Assembly (NCBI GenBank): GCA_947500055.1 | Contig: CANMQO010000003.1 | Span: 248,001-312,000 of the forward strand | Direction: 5' to 3' | Source of the DNA: an uncultured Paracoccaceae bacterium | GTDB taxonomy: Bacteria > Pseudomonadota > Alphaproteobacteria > Rhodobacterales > Rhodobacteraceae | Length of the DNA stretch: 64,000 bases | Shown: positions 17,675-26,322 of the stretch, in pieces | Numbering within the stretch: position 1 is the stretch's first letter | How the letters are laid out: each line of letters starts with the position of its first letter | The notes under the pieces: model-generated | Told to the model about the DNA's origin: nothing | Databases searched by the model: none | The model's input: the letters and a program-made list of their open reading frames with translations, nothing else | Made by a program: the position numbers and the translations under genes

Positions 17675-18649
17675 ATGACCAGAGTATTCATCAACGGGTT
17701 TGGGCGGATTGGGCGGACTGTGCTGCGGGCCTGGGCGGGCGGATATGCACCAGATCTTAAGATCGTCGGCATAAACGACATCGCCGCGCCCGATCTGTGT
17801 GCCCATCTCTTTGCTTATGACAGCGTCTTTGGGCCCTATCCCGGTCGGGCCGAATTGGTCGATGGCGCATTGGTGGTTGATGATCGACACATCCCCCTGC
17901 ACAGGACGCCCGATATCAGTTCCCTGAACCTCAATCAGGTGGACATTCTGATGGAATGCACTGGCAAGGCAGGATCCCGTGACATTGCAGAACGTGGGCT
18001 GACGGCAGGCGCGCAAAAGATCCTGATCTCAGGGCCATCTGATGCTGCTGACCTGACAATGGTATTGGGGGCGAACGACGACCTGCTGCAGGACCAGCCT
18101 ATCGTTTCAAACGCATCCTGCACGACCAACGCGCTAGCCCCTATTGTCAAACTGCTGGATGACACCTGGGGGGTCAGAACCGGATGGATGACGACCATCC
18201 ATTGCTACACCGGCAGCCAGCCCACCATTGACGCGCCGCGCGGCGACATGCTGCGCAGCAGGGCCGCCGGGTTGTCCATGGTGCCCACAACAACATCAGC
18301 GCAACGGTTGCTCAATCAGGTCCTGCCCGACATCGCTGGCAGGATCGAGGCAGCGGCCGTGCGCGTACCAACCGCCAGCGTCTCTGCGGTTGATCTGACC
18401 GTGACGCTGGACAAATCCGCCAACCTGGACGATGTGCACAATACGATCCGCCACCAGTCAGGGATCATCGGATGGACCGACAAGCCTTTAGTCTCCTCCG
18501 ACCTGCGCGCACGATCCGAAAGCCTGATCATCTCGCTGCCGGAAACGCGTGTCACATCAGGCGGGCTTGTCCGGGTGTTTGGCTGGTACGACAATGAATG
18601 GGGTTTCTCTTGTCGGATGCTGGATGTCGCCGGGATCATGGGTGGCTGA
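17675..18649 (+). CDS. gap: Type I glyceraldehyde-3-phosphate dehydrogenase
   Basis: 324 residues, slightly short for the family. The Rossmann motif NGFGRIGR lies at 7-14, the NAD-type aspartate in INDI at 33-36, and the active site SNASCTTN at 145-152 with C149. HCYTGSQ holds the catalytic histidine, and the C-terminal WYDNEWGFS is typical. It oxidises and phosphorylates glyceraldehyde 3-phosphate in glycolysis or its reverse. It stands alone here, without pgk or tkt, so it may be a second gap paralogue; an erythrose-4-phosphate dehydrogenase (Epd) role cannot be excluded. A GGAGGG ribosome site lies near the ATG. Confidence 0.92.
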   Translation: MTRVFINGFGRIGRTVLRAWAGGYAPDLKIVGINDIAAPDLCAHLFAYDSVFGPYPGRAELVDGALVVDDRHIPLHRTPDISSLNLNQVDILMECTGKAGSRDIAERGLTAGAQKILISGPSDAADLTMVLGANDDLLQDQPIVSNASCTTNALAPIVKLLDDTWGVRTGWMTTIHCYTGSQPTIDAPRGDMLRSRAAGLSMVPTTTSAQRLLNQVLPDIAGRIEAAAVRVPTASVSAVDLTVTLDKSANLDDVHNTIRHQSGIIGWTDKPLVSSDLRARSESLIISLPETRVTSGGLVRVFGWYDNEWGFSCRMLDVAGIMGG

Positions 18650-18717
18650 CCAGAATGCAAAGGTTAACACTGTCCCACCGCACGCATGGTTAAAGGGGTG
18701 TGTCGCCGCATAGGTGT

Positions 18718-18755
18718 CCGACGTTTTGCCGACGCATCGCCGACGCTTTGCCGAC
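18718..18755 (+). repeat. Short tandem repeat, 11-base period
   Basis: CCGACG-type units start at 18718, 18729, 18740 and 18751: three CCGACGnnnnG units and a partial fourth (CCGACCG). It lies between gap and the ABC transporter. Similar bases recur on one helical face, as for a repeated protein-binding site, but it could be chance microsatellite growth. Confidence 0.5.
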
Positions 18756-18915
18756 CGCACATTCGGGGCCCATTGCCCTGCATTAACAACTGAGTCGCAA
18801 GAAGTCGAACCTGTGCAGTGTTGCACAGCCCCTAAACAGCGCGCGCGGCGTTAAGCGCTTTCCCTCCAGCAGATCGCGCATTAGTTTCGGCCGGACATGA
18901 CAAAAGGTGACCGCC

Positions 18916-19842
18916 ATGCCCGCTATCGTCTCCGTCCAGAATCTGCGCAAGGCATATGCCGGCGGGTTCGAAGCGCTCAAATCCGTCAATCTTGAAATCG
19001 AAGACGGCGAAATCCTCGCGCTCCTCGGACCAAATGGCGCCGGGAAAACGACCTTGATTTCAACTATTTGCGGGATTGCAGTGCCAACATCCGGCAGCAT
19101 CACCGTTGGCGGGCATGATACGCAGGCCGATTTTCGGGCAGCACGCAAACTGATCGGGCTGGTCCCGCAGGAAATCAACCTCGAACCTTTTGAAACGGTC
19201 TTCAATACTGTGAGTTTCTCGCGTGGTCTGTTCGGCAAACCCCGCGATGATGCCAAGGTCGAGGCGATCCTGAAGCAGCTGTCTCTGCATGATAAGAAAG
19301 ACAGCAAAATCATGATGTTGTCCGGTGGGATGAAGCGACGGGTGCTGATCGCAAAGGCGCTCGCCCATGAACCAAAAGTGCTGTTTTTGGACGAACCCAC
19401 CGCCGGGGTCGACGTGGAATTGCGCAAGGACATGTGGGATGTCGTCGCCGATCTGAAATCATCCGGCGTGACGATCATCCTGACCACCCACTACATCGAA
19501 GAAGCCGAAGCCATCGCCGACCGTATCGGGGTCATCAGCAAGGGTGAAATCCTGCTGGTGCAGGACAAGGCGAGTCTGATGGCCCAGATGGGCCGCAAGC
19601 AGCTTCAAATCGAATTGACGCAAGCAGTGGATGACATCCCCGGCTCCTTGAAAACCTATGCATTGGAACGGGCAGAGGACGGGTTAAGCCTGACCTACAG
19701 TTACGACACAACGGGCGAAAGAACCGGGATCACAACACTGTTGAACGATCTGCAAAAGGCAGGGCTACATATGAAAGACCTGCAAACGCGGCAAAGCAGC
19801 CTGGAAGACATCTTTGTCGATCTCGTGAAGGAAACAGCATGA
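18916..19842 (+). CDS. ABC-2 type transporter ATP-binding protein
   Basis: 308 residues. Walker [10 protein letters not shown], the signature LSGGM, Walker B VLFLDEP and the switch histidine (TTHYIEEAE) are all intact. The length and C-terminal extension match the YadG/CcmA-type ATPases of ABC-2 exporters. The ATG at 18916 is preceded by AAAGG 7 bases upstream; a GTG at 18907 is too close to that site. The gene overlaps the permease gene by ATGA. The substrate is unknown: such pairs export polysaccharides, lipids or drugs. Confidence 0.92.
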   Translation: MPAIVSVQNLRKAYAGGFEALKSVNLEIEDGEILALLGPNGAGKTTLISTICGIAVPTSGSITVGGHDTQADFRAARKLIGLVPQEINLEPFETVFNTVSFSRGLFGKPRDDAKVEAILKQLSLHDKKDSKIMMLSGGMKRRVLIAKALAHEPKVLFLDEPTAGVDVELRKDMWDVVADLKSSGVTIILTTHYIEEAEAIADRIGVISKGEILLVQDKASLMAQMGRKQLQIELTQAVDDIPGSLKTYALERAEDGLSLTYSYDTTGERTGITTLLNDLQKAGLHMKDLQTRQSSLEDIFVDLVKETA

Positions 19843-20600
19843 ACCTCAATGCGGTCTGGACGATCTACATCTTTGAAATGCGGCGGTTTTTTCGCACGAT
19901 GACGCAATCCATCGTCTCGCCCGTGCTGTCGACTTCGCTTTATTTCGTGGTCTTCGGCACAGCCATCGGTAGCCGGATTCAAGAGGTCGAAGGCACAAGC
20001 TATGGCGCGTTCATCGTGCCGGGGCTGATCATGCTGACGGTGATGACGCAAGCCACATCAAATGCCAGTTTCGGGATCTATTTCCCGAAATTCATCGGCA
20101 CGATCTACGAACTCCTGTCGGCCCCGATCAGCTTTCTTGAAGTTGTGGCAGGCTATGTTGGTGCGGCTGCCACCAAGGCAATGTTCATCGGGCTGATCAT
20201 CCTGATCACCTCGTTCTTCTTCGTCGATATCAGTATCGCCCATCCCATTGCGATGATGGCATTTCTGACACTCACCTGCATCAGTTTCGCGCTGATGGGT
20301 TTTATCATCGGTATCTGGGCGGGAAACTTTGAACAGCTGCAACTGATCCCGCTTCTGGTCATCACACCGCTCGTTTTCCTTGGCGGATCGTTCTATTCGA
20401 TCAGTATGCTGCCACCGATCTGGCAATCCATCACCCTGTTCAACCCAGTGGTTTATCTGATCAGCGGCTTCCGCTGGTCGTTCTTCGGCACCGCAGATGT
20501 GTCAATCGGCCTTTCTCTCTTTGCCATCGCGCTATTCACCGGCGGGTGCCTCGCCTTCATCTGGTGGATTTTCAAGACGGGGTGGCGGATCAGGCAGTGA
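19839..20600 (+). CDS. ABC-2 type transporter permease
   Basis: 253 residues with about six hydrophobic membrane segments. The opening ([21 protein letters not shown]) and the central [10 protein letters not shown] motif are typical of ABC-2 permeases of the YadH/NodJ type. It pairs with the ATPase gene through an ATGA overlap and forms the membrane channel of the exporter. No third component lies nearby. It ends 25 bases before the inverted-repeat element. Confidence 0.92.
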   Translation: MNLNAVWTIYIFEMRRFFRTMTQSIVSPVLSTSLYFVVFGTAIGSRIQEVEGTSYGAFIVPGLIMLTVMTQATSNASFGIYFPKFIGTIYELLSAPISFLEVVAGYVGAAATKAMFIGLIILITSFFFVDISIAHPIAMMAFLTLTCISFALMGFIIGIWAGNFEQLQLIPLLVITPLVFLGGSFYSISMLPPIWQSITLFNPVVYLISGFRWSFFGTADVSIGLSLFAIALFTGGCLAFIWWIFKTGWRIRQ

Positions 20601-20625
20601 CCTTGCGGGCGAACCATTAAGGTTG

Positions 20626-20889
20626 AGGGTCAGGACCCATCAGTGTCATGCCGTTGGCGTCAAAACCGCGAAATATCAGGGGCTTGAGACATGCCGCGCA
20701 TAACGGGTTATTCGCAAATGGCTCATGCCACTGAGATGAAGCGGTCTTGACGTCCGGAAGATTTGACGAATTTCCCGCGTGAGCTGCGTTGCATCTGCTT
20801 GAAATTCAACCAGAGTTCCCGCGCAGATACGCCTTGTCACACGGAAAATCTATCAAACCAACGGCGTGACATTGATGGGTCATGACCCT
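20626..20889. mobile_element. MITE-like element with 32-base terminal inverted repeats
   Basis: The left end (20626-20657, starting AGGGTCAGGACCC) and the reverse complement of the right end (20858-20889, starting AGGGTCATGACCC) match at 29 of 32 bases. The element is 264 bases and encodes no recognisable transposase in any frame. Flanks (TTG on the left, TAA on the right) may be a decayed TNA-type target duplication, which would fit an IS5-like source; this is inference. The right end lies 12 bases before the S49 protease ATG, so it may influence that gene. It could also be a worn insertion-sequence remnant. Confidence 0.7.
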
Positions 20890-20901
20890 AAGTAGGCGGT
20901 T

Positions 20902-21693
20902 ATGAAATATATCCCATTCACAAAAACCGAACCCGTTATCGCTGTCATTCGTTTGCAGGGGGCCATTGTCAACAGCGGGCGTGGCCTCGATAACCCCAGC
21001 CTCGCACCCGTCATTGAAAAGGCGTTCAGCAAGGGGAAACCGGCGGCTGTCGCGCTAGAAATCAACTGCCCCGGTGGGTCGCCAGTACAATCATCGCTGA
21101 TCGCCGCCCGCATCCGGCGGCTGGCAGAGGAAAAGAAAATCCCCGTTTTCGCCTTTGTCGAAGACCTTGCGGCCTCTGGTGGATATTGGCTGGCCTGTGC
21201 AGCGGATGAGATTTTCGTCGATGATTGTTCGATCACAGGCTCGATCGGTGTGATCAGCGCCAATTTTGGTGCGCATGAACTTATCAGCAATTACGGCATC
21301 GAGCGGCGCGTCCACACGGCCGGGAAATCAAAATCAATGATGGACCCGTTCAAGCCGGAAAAACCTGCCGACGTGAAGCGATTGAAAGGTTGGCTGGAAG
21401 ATATCCATGAAACCTTCATCACCTATGTGAAGGACCGGCGCGGGACGAAACTGGCCGACAACCCGGACCTGTTCACCGGCGAAGTGTTTATCGGACAAAA
21501 GGGCATTGAGGTCGGTTTGGCGGACGGGATCGGGCATCTCGCGCCCGTGATGAAGGAACGCTTTGGCGACAAAGTGAAATTCCGGCGATATGGGCAGAAG
21601 AAGTCGTTGCTATCCCGATTTGGCGCACAATTGATGGGTGACGCGGTCGGCCAGATAGAGGAACGCGCGGCCTTCGCACGGTTTGGCTTATGA
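20902..21693 (+). CDS. S49-family serine peptidase (SppA/SohB-like)
   Basis: 263 residues, single S49 domain. The nucleophile S92 lies in AASGGYW and the general base K144 in GKSKSMMDPF; their spacing of 52 equals that in Bacillus SppA (S147/K199, from memory). NCPGGSP is the conserved oxyanion region. No signal peptide or N-terminal helix is seen, so it may be peripheral or associate with membrane through partners. The next gene, a 55-residue membrane protein, starts inside its stop codon, hinting at a joint function. S49 enzymes degrade signal peptides and membrane fragments. Confidence 0.9.
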   Translation: MKYIPFTKTEPVIAVIRLQGAIVNSGRGLDNPSLAPVIEKAFSKGKPAAVALEINCPGGSPVQSSLIAARIRRLAEEKKIPVFAFVEDLAASGGYWLACAADEIFVDDCSITGSIGVISANFGAHELISNYGIERRVHTAGKSKSMMDPFKPEKPADVKRLKGWLEDIHETFITYVKDRRGTKLADNPDLFTGEVFIGQKGIEVGLADGIGHLAPVMKERFGDKVKFRRYGQKKSLLSRFGAQLMGDAVGQIEERAAFARFGL

Positions 21694-21857
21694 TCACCAA
21701 AATCATCGTTCTTTTCCTCGTCTTTATGGTCGTCCTGTCGATTTTTGGGAAGTTTCGGTTTCCGGGTCAGGAAAAGCTGGCAAATGCGAGATGCCCCAAA
21801 TGCCTGCGGTTCAAGATCGGCAAAGGCCCCTGCGCCTGTGAGAAACCCCGATCATGA
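21690..21857 (+). CDS. 55-residue membrane protein with two cysteine pairs
   Basis: The gene starts in the stop codon of the S49 gene (ATGA) and ends in the start of the next (ATGA), so it is translationally coupled on both sides. Residues about 3-20 are one hydrophobic helix (ITKIIVLFLVFMVVLSIFG). The tail holds CPKC (38-41 approx.) and CAC near the end, a possible small zinc or rubredoxin-like knuckle. It is basic after the helix. The family is not recognised by me. The exact packing between two real genes makes it a likely true gene despite its size. Confidence 0.8.
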   Translation: MITKIIVLFLVFMVVLSIFGKFRFPGQEKLANARCPKCLRFKIGKGPCACEKPRS

Positions 21858-22630
21858 AAGCACTGGTGACAGGTGCAGGTGCACGATTGGGTCAGGCCAT
21901 GGCGCTTTACCTTGCCGAGCGCGGCCATGACGTCGCCGTGCACTACGCGGGTTCGGAAAGCGGTGCGCTGGACACCGTCCGCCAGATTGAACGCATGGGC
22001 CAACGTGCAGCGGCGCTGCAGGCCGATCTTCTGAACGAAAAGGAAAGCGTCGCGTTGGTCGGACGGGCCAAAGAGGCGATTGGCGGGCCTCTGACCTGCC
22101 TGATCAACAACGCGTCCGTCTTTGAATATGACAACCTGCAATCGGGAACACGCGAAAGTTGGGACCGGCATATGGAATCCAACCTGCGCGCCCCTTTTGT
22201 GTTGACCCAGCAGTTTGCAGCACAGGTCCCTGACCCTGAACCAGATGAAAAGGGTGAACCGGTCGCCGGCGCGCTGATCATCAACATGCTGGACCAACGG
22301 GTCCATAAACTGACACCGGAATTCATGAGCTATACCATCGCCAAGATGGGGCTGTGGACCATGACGCGTACCGCCGCACAGGCTTTGGCGCCGCGCGTGC
22401 GGGTAAACGGGATCGGCCCGGGGCCGACATTGCAAGGACACAGGCAAAGCGCCGAGCACTTCAATCGGCAACGCGCAGCGACCATCCTGGAGCGCGGCGC
22501 CAATCCGGATGACATCACCGCCGCGGTTGGATATTTCCTTGATGCACGGGGCGTTACCGGCCAGATGCTGGCGGTGGACGGAGGGCAACATCTGGCCTGG
22601 AAAACCCCTGACGTCCTCGGGGTCGAGTAA
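21854..22630 (+). CDS. SDR oxidoreductase, pteridine reductase/FolM-like
   Basis: 258 residues. The glycine motif is TGAGARLG, matching the TGxxxRxG form of pteridine reductases rather than the usual TGxxxGxG; the active-site pair is YTIAK. The INNAS motif is present and the end reads VDGGQHL. FolM-type enzymes reduce dihydromonapterin or dihydrofolate with NADPH. The assignment to that subgroup is by motif only. It overlaps the 55-residue gene by 4 bases, giving the order S49 peptidase, small membrane protein, SDR. A folate or pterin gene is not adjacent. Confidence 0.85.
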   Translation: MKALVTGAGARLGQAMALYLAERGHDVAVHYAGSESGALDTVRQIERMGQRAAALQADLLNEKESVALVGRAKEAIGGPLTCLINNASVFEYDNLQSGTRESWDRHMESNLRAPFVLTQQFAAQVPDPEPDEKGEPVAGALIINMLDQRVHKLTPEFMSYTIAKMGLWTMTRTAAQALAPRVRVNGIGPGPTLQGHRQSAEHFNRQRAATILERGANPDDITAAVGYFLDARGVTGQMLAVDGGQHLAWKTPDVLGVE

Positions 22631-22713
22631 TACCGGCCTTAAAGTTACGCACCGGAAGGGGTCGCCATTCACGAAACTGTCACAATTAACCTATTTTTCA
22701 ATGAGTTAACTGC

Positions 22714-22842
22714 ATATCAATTAAAATATTGTTTGATATCAGCATGTTACAGAAGTGCCTATTTTTTAGGCAAACCGTTGAAGTCAGCCGAAAACAACGA
22801 AAATTTCCAATTCTCAAGGAATAACCCACGGAGTTATCCACA
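22714..22842. promoter_or_regulatory. AT-rich region upstream of uvrC with a DnaA-box match
   Basis: The 287 bases before uvrC hold an AT-rich stretch. It contains the dyad ATATCAA (22714-22720)/TTGATAT (22733-22739) and, at 22834-22842, TTATCCACA, a perfect match to the E. coli DnaA-box consensus. A single box is more likely regulatory or fortuitous than an origin. No gene is seen here. Confidence 0.4.
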
Positions 22843-22917
22843 GAATAAGTGGATGCCTTTCCTCTTGCCCCCGACCGGTTACCATTGCAGCCAAACAAGA
22901 ATCACGGACCCGTGAAC

Positions 22918-24774
22918 ATGAGTGCGCAGACAAAGACAGGATATGACATCATTCAGGGCTATCTGCGGACGCTGGACAGCTCTCCCGGGGTGTACCGGAT
23001 GCTGGATGCAGATAGTCGCGTCTTATACGTCGGCAAGGCACGTAACCTGAAAGCACGTGTCAGCAGCTACGCCCGCCCCGGCCAGCATTCACCGCGCATC
23101 ACCCGCATGATCCGCGAGACAGCATCGATGATGTTCCTGACAACGCGCACCGAAACCGAAGCGCTCTTGCTGGAACAGAACCTGATCAAGCAATTGAAAC
23201 CGCGTTACAATGTATTGCTACGCGACGATAAATCCTTCCCGAATATTCTGGTGGCCAAAGATCACGCATTTCCGATGATCAAGAAGCATCGTGGTGCGAA
23301 GAAGCAAAAGGGTAACTACTATGGCCCCTTTGCCGGGGCAGGCGCTGTCAACCGCACGCTGAACCAGCTGCAGCGCGTCTTTCTGCTGCGCAATTGTTCT
23401 GACAGCGATTTTGAAACCCGGACCCGTCCTTGCCTGCAATACCAGATCAAGCGCTGCTCGGGGCCGTGCTGCGGTTTGATCACCGAAGCGGATTACGCAT
23501 CATCCGTGCGCGATGCAGAACAATTCCTGCAGGGGCGCACCAAAGGAATTCAGGAGGCGCTTGCCCAGCAGATGCAGGCGGCCTCCTCCGAAATGGCATT
23601 TGAACGTGCCGCAGCTTTGCGTGACCGGATCAAGGCGTTGACGCAAGTACAGTCTGCACAGGGTATCAATCCGCAATCGACGGCAGAAGCGGATGTAATC
23701 GCGCTGCATCGCGACGGCGGTCAGGCTTGTGTACAAGTGTTCTTCATCCGGGCGAACCAGAATTGGGGCAATCATGATTATTATCCGCGCGTCAGCGGGG
23801 ATGAGGATCCATCGGAAGTGATGGAGGCCTTTGTCGGTCAGTTTTATGCGACCCGGGAGCCACCACGCATGCTGATCCTGTCACACGGATTGGACAATGA
23901 TGACCTGATGACCAATGCGCTGGCCGAAAAGGCGGGTCGTAAAGTTGATATCGTGATCCCCCAGCGCGGCGAGAAAGCGGAACTGGTACAGAACGCATTG
24001 CGCAACGCGCGCGAAAGCCTTGCCCGCAAGATGTCGGAAACAGCCACACAGGCCAAGTTACTGAAAGGGGTCGCCGAAGCCTTTGATATGGACAAGATAC
24101 CGCAGCGGATTGAGGTCTACGACAACTCGCATATTCAAGGCGCGCATGCGGTGGGGGCAATGGTCGTCGCGGGGCCGGATGGCTTCGACAAAAACCAATA
24201 TCGCAAGTTCAATATCAAAGATACGAAACTGACACCCGGCGATGATTTCGGCATGATGAAAGAGGTGCTGACCCGCCGCTTCCAGCGCTTGCTGAAGGAG
24301 GACCCGGAAAGATCCCAGGGAACCTGGCCCGACCTCTTGCTGATCGACGGTGGTGCAGGGCAAGTCAGCGCGGTGCAGGAGATTATGGACAATCTGGGTG
24401 TCGCCGATATCCCCATGGTCGGCGTGGCCAAAGGCGAGGACCGTGATGCCGGGAAAGAAGAGTTCTATCGCACCGGAAAACCCGTCAAGGCGCTACGTCA
24501 CAATGATCCCGTGCTATACTTTATTCAACGGATGCGGGATGAGGTGCACCGCTTTGCCATCGGCACACACCGGGCGAAACGGTCCAAGGCCATCGGTGCC
24601 ACGCCACTTGATGATGTCCCCGGCGTTGGCGCGACACGAAAACGCGCGCTGCTGGCCCATTTTGGGTCAGCCAAGGCAGTGGCGCGGGCAAACCTTGCTG
24701 ATCTTAAAGCGGTGGATGGGGTGTCCGCCAATATGGCGCAGGTGATCTATGATTTCTTTCACGAGAACGGATAA
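22918..24774 (+). CDS. uvrC: Excinuclease ABC subunit C
   Basis: 618 residues. The N-terminal GIY-YIG nuclease (about 20-100) shows PGVYRM and VLYVGKARNLKAR. A cysteine-containing linker follows (CLQYQIKRCSGPC), then UVR motif, the C-terminal RNase H-like nuclease domain (DNSHIQG, LLIDGGAGQ) and two helix-hairpin-helix repeats at the end. It makes both incisions in nucleotide excision repair with UvrB. The ATG at 22918 gives the usual N-terminus; a GTG at 22849 would add 23 unlikely residues and contradict the AT-rich non-coding look. The ribosome site is weak. Confidence 0.95.
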   Translation: MSAQTKTGYDIIQGYLRTLDSSPGVYRMLDADSRVLYVGKARNLKARVSSYARPGQHSPRITRMIRETASMMFLTTRTETEALLLEQNLIKQLKPRYNVLLRDDKSFPNILVAKDHAFPMIKKHRGAKKQKGNYYGPFAGAGAVNRTLNQLQRVFLLRNCSDSDFETRTRPCLQYQIKRCSGPCCGLITEADYASSVRDAEQFLQGRTKGIQEALAQQMQAASSEMAFERAAALRDRIKALTQVQSAQGINPQSTAEADVIALHRDGGQACVQVFFIRANQNWGNHDYYPRVSGDEDPSEVMEAFVGQFYATREPPRMLILSHGLDNDDLMTNALAEKAGRKVDIVIPQRGEKAELVQNALRNARESLARKMSETATQAKLLKGVAEAFDMDKIPQRIEVYDNSHIQGAHAVGAMVVAGPDGFDKNQYRKFNIKDTKLTPGDDFGMMKEVLTRRFQRLLKEDPERSQGTWPDLLLIDGGAGQVSAVQEIMDNLGVADIPMVGVAKGEDRDAGKEEFYRTGKPVKALRHNDPVLYFIQRMRDEVHRFAIGTHRAKRSKAIGATPLDDVPGVGATRKRALLAHFGSAKAVARANLADLKAVDGVSANMAQVIYDFFHENG

Positions 24775-24777
24775 AGT

Positions 24778-24879
24778 GGTGTTCGATCAGTATTAAAGGC
24801 AATTTCTAGAATAGAAATTGGCAACAAATCCTCAGCGAGGATTTGCAGTCAGACTTTCTGTGAAAGTCTGATCAGCACC
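24778..24879. repeat. Array of three tandem triloop hairpins after uvrC
   Basis: Three perfect hairpins follow each other: stem 9 at 24800-24820 (loop GAA), stem 9 at 24825-24845 (loop AGC) and stem 10 at 24849-24871 (loop TGT). They are framed by GGTG..GATCAG (24778-24790) and CTGATC..CACC (24868-24879), which can pair to close the whole array or compete with hairpin 3. There is no T-tract. It could be a terminator for uvrC, an RNA element or a dispersed repeat; I cannot tell which. Confidence 0.75.
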
Positions 24880-24884
24880 GCATA

Positions 24885-24917
24885 AAACAAAAACGCCCAC
24901 CAAAATGGCAGGCGTTT
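24885..24917 (-). terminator. Rho-independent terminator of rpsO
   Basis: On the minus strand AAACGCC (24917-24911) pairs with GGCGTTT (24897-24891), and a T-rich run (TTTGTTTT) follows directly. It lies 29 bases after the rpsO stop. This is a standard intrinsic terminator. Confidence 0.85.
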
Positions 24918-24945
24918 CATTTCTGGCGTGGCCAAAAACCTCTGC

Positions 24946-25215
24946 TTAGCGGCGCAGACCCAGACGCTTGATCAGGTCCTGGTAGCGGGCCTCATCCTTT
25001 GCACGGGTGTAGTCCAGAAGCTTGCGGCGCTGGGCCACCATCTTCAACAGTCCACGGCGGCCATGGTTGTCTTTCTTATGGGTCTTGAAGTGCTCTGTCA
25101 GGGTCGCGATGCGGCTGGACAGAATGGCAACCTGAACTTCGGGCGAACCTGTGTCGCCGTCCTTGGTTGCAAAATCCTTCATGACTTTTGCTTTTTCTTC
25201 AGCAGTAATCGACAT
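24946..25215 (-). CDS. rpsO: 30S ribosomal protein S15
   Basis: 89 residues, full family length. Diagnostic segments are [21 protein letters not shown] and the ending [13 protein letters not shown]. It binds 16S rRNA helices and helps assemble the small-subunit platform. An AAGGAG ribosome site lies just before the ATG. In many bacteria rpsO precedes pnp and follows truB; here truB lies upstream on the same strand, with a DUF1643 gene and an RTX-protein gene inserted between them. The 166-base leader may hold an autoregulatory structure, which I did not resolve. Confidence 0.97.
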   Translation of the reverse strand: MSITAEEKAKVMKDFATKDGDTGSPEVQVAILSSRIATLTEHFKTHKKDNHGRRGLLKMVAQRRKLLDYTRAKDEARYQDLIKRLGLRR

Positions 25216-25344
25216 CGGGGTCTCCTTTGTGTTGAGTATGTGAATGGCGCGATCCGGGATGTCGTCCAGAAAGGCCCGTGGAGGGTCTGTTCACAGTGAT
25301 TCTGTGCGCAGATAGGTGCGTTTAGTGTGATTTTCCGTAGAATG

Positions 25345-25370
25345 AAAGGGCTGTGTTTCCACGCCCCTTT
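25345..25370 (-). terminator. Possible terminator after the RTX-protein gene
   Basis: AAAGGG/CCCTTT arms on both sides of an 11-14 base loop form a hairpin 12 bases after the RTX gene stop. The T-run after it on the minus strand is short and broken (TTTCATTCT), so termination is only possible. Confidence 0.4.
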
Positions 25371-25381
25371 TGATTGCCCGC

Positions 25382-26230
25382 TCATGCGCTTTTTGTCAAT
25401 TGCACGCCGTGCAGGTTCAATTCCGTCAGATTCGTGAAGGTCGCAACAACTTCATTATCTGCCAACAAGATCAAGCCATCGTCAGACAGTACCGTGCTCA
25501 GTGCCGGGGGTTCCCCGGTGTAGTCAATCTCGATCCTGTCTTCCTGGGGGTCAAAATCCTCTATCACCGCGTCAATGGCACCTGACATCGCAAATGTGTC
25601 GGCCCCCGAACCACCATGCAAGTTATCGCCCCTGCCACCCATCAGAATGTCGTCGCCCGCCCCACCATTGAGGAAATCATGGCTGTTGTCGCCCCGGTCA
25701 TAAAGCACATCATCGCCGGATCCACCGTGAAGCGTATCCGCCCCATCGCCACCAATCAGCGCGTCATTCCCAAGCGACCCGTGAAGCGTGTCATCGCCGT
25801 CGCCACCCATCAGGATATCCTGGCCATCGCCACCAATCAGCGTGTCATCTCCATCCCGCCCGGCGACAATGTCGTCGCCAACGTGTCCATAAAGTGTGTC
25901 ATCACCGGCTTCGCCGTCCAGAACGTCGTCGCCCAGGCCGCCATGGATTTCGTCATTGCCCAGACCGCCGGCCAGGTGGTCATCGCCGCCGCCGCCCCGA
26001 ATGTAGTCATCGCCATCACCGGTCTTGATGTAATCCGCATCGTCAGTGCCAAGGCTGACCACATCGCCCTTTTCTTCGCCGATGATTACGTCAAGCGTCG
26101 CAACCTCCACACTGGGGTCGTCATCATCTTCCTGTTCCGGCAGCGCGGCCTGCTCTTCCTCCGTGCCGTCATCAAAATTGATCAACAACGCAGATGCCGC
26201 AATGCCCATCAGCCCAAGTATGGCAAACAT
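25382..26230 (-). CDS. RTX calcium-binding repeat protein with N-terminal membrane segment
   Basis: 282 residues from the ATG at 26230, which has AAGGAA about 9 bases upstream; an in-frame TTG at 26272 is less likely. Residues 1-17 are a hydrophobic helix ([17 protein letters not shown]), then an acidic stretch. From about 60 to 220 there are many RTX nonapeptides (GGxGxDxLx), about a dozen units. The C-terminal domain (about 225-282) with ADTF and [12 protein letters not shown] resembles the C-terminal end of RTX secretion targets. The combination of membrane anchor and RTX repeats is odd: it may be anchored or exported. It lies between DUF1643 and rpsO. Function unknown. Confidence 0.85.
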   Translation of the reverse strand: MFAILGLMGIAASALLINFDDGTEEEQAALPEQEDDDDPSVEVATLDVIIGEEKGDVVSLGTDDADYIKTGDGDDYIRGGGGDDHLAGGLGNDEIHGGLGDDVLDGEAGDDTLYGHVGDDIVAGRDGDDTLIGGDGQDILMGGDGDDTLHGSLGNDALIGGDGADTLHGGSGDDVLYDRGDNSHDFLNGGAGDDILMGGRGDNLHGGSGADTFAMSGAIDAVIEDFDPQEDRIEIDYTGEPPALSTVLSDDGLILLADNEVVATFTNLTELNLHGVQLTKSA

Positions 26231-26322
26231 GGTAAACCCATTCCTTATGGTCGCCCCCGACCCGTCAGGCAATTTTCATAGCATAAACCGGCGCTGATCC
26301 TGCGCAGAAACTGCACACAAGG

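Noticed and set aside
22834..22842. Replication origin near the DnaA box
   Set aside because: Only one clear box is found, and typical neighbours such as dnaA, dnaN, parAB or hemE are absent.
25400..25430. tRNA-like T-loop (GGTTCAATTCC)
   Set aside because: It sits inside the RTX coding region and has no matching acceptor stem, D-loop or anticodon arm.
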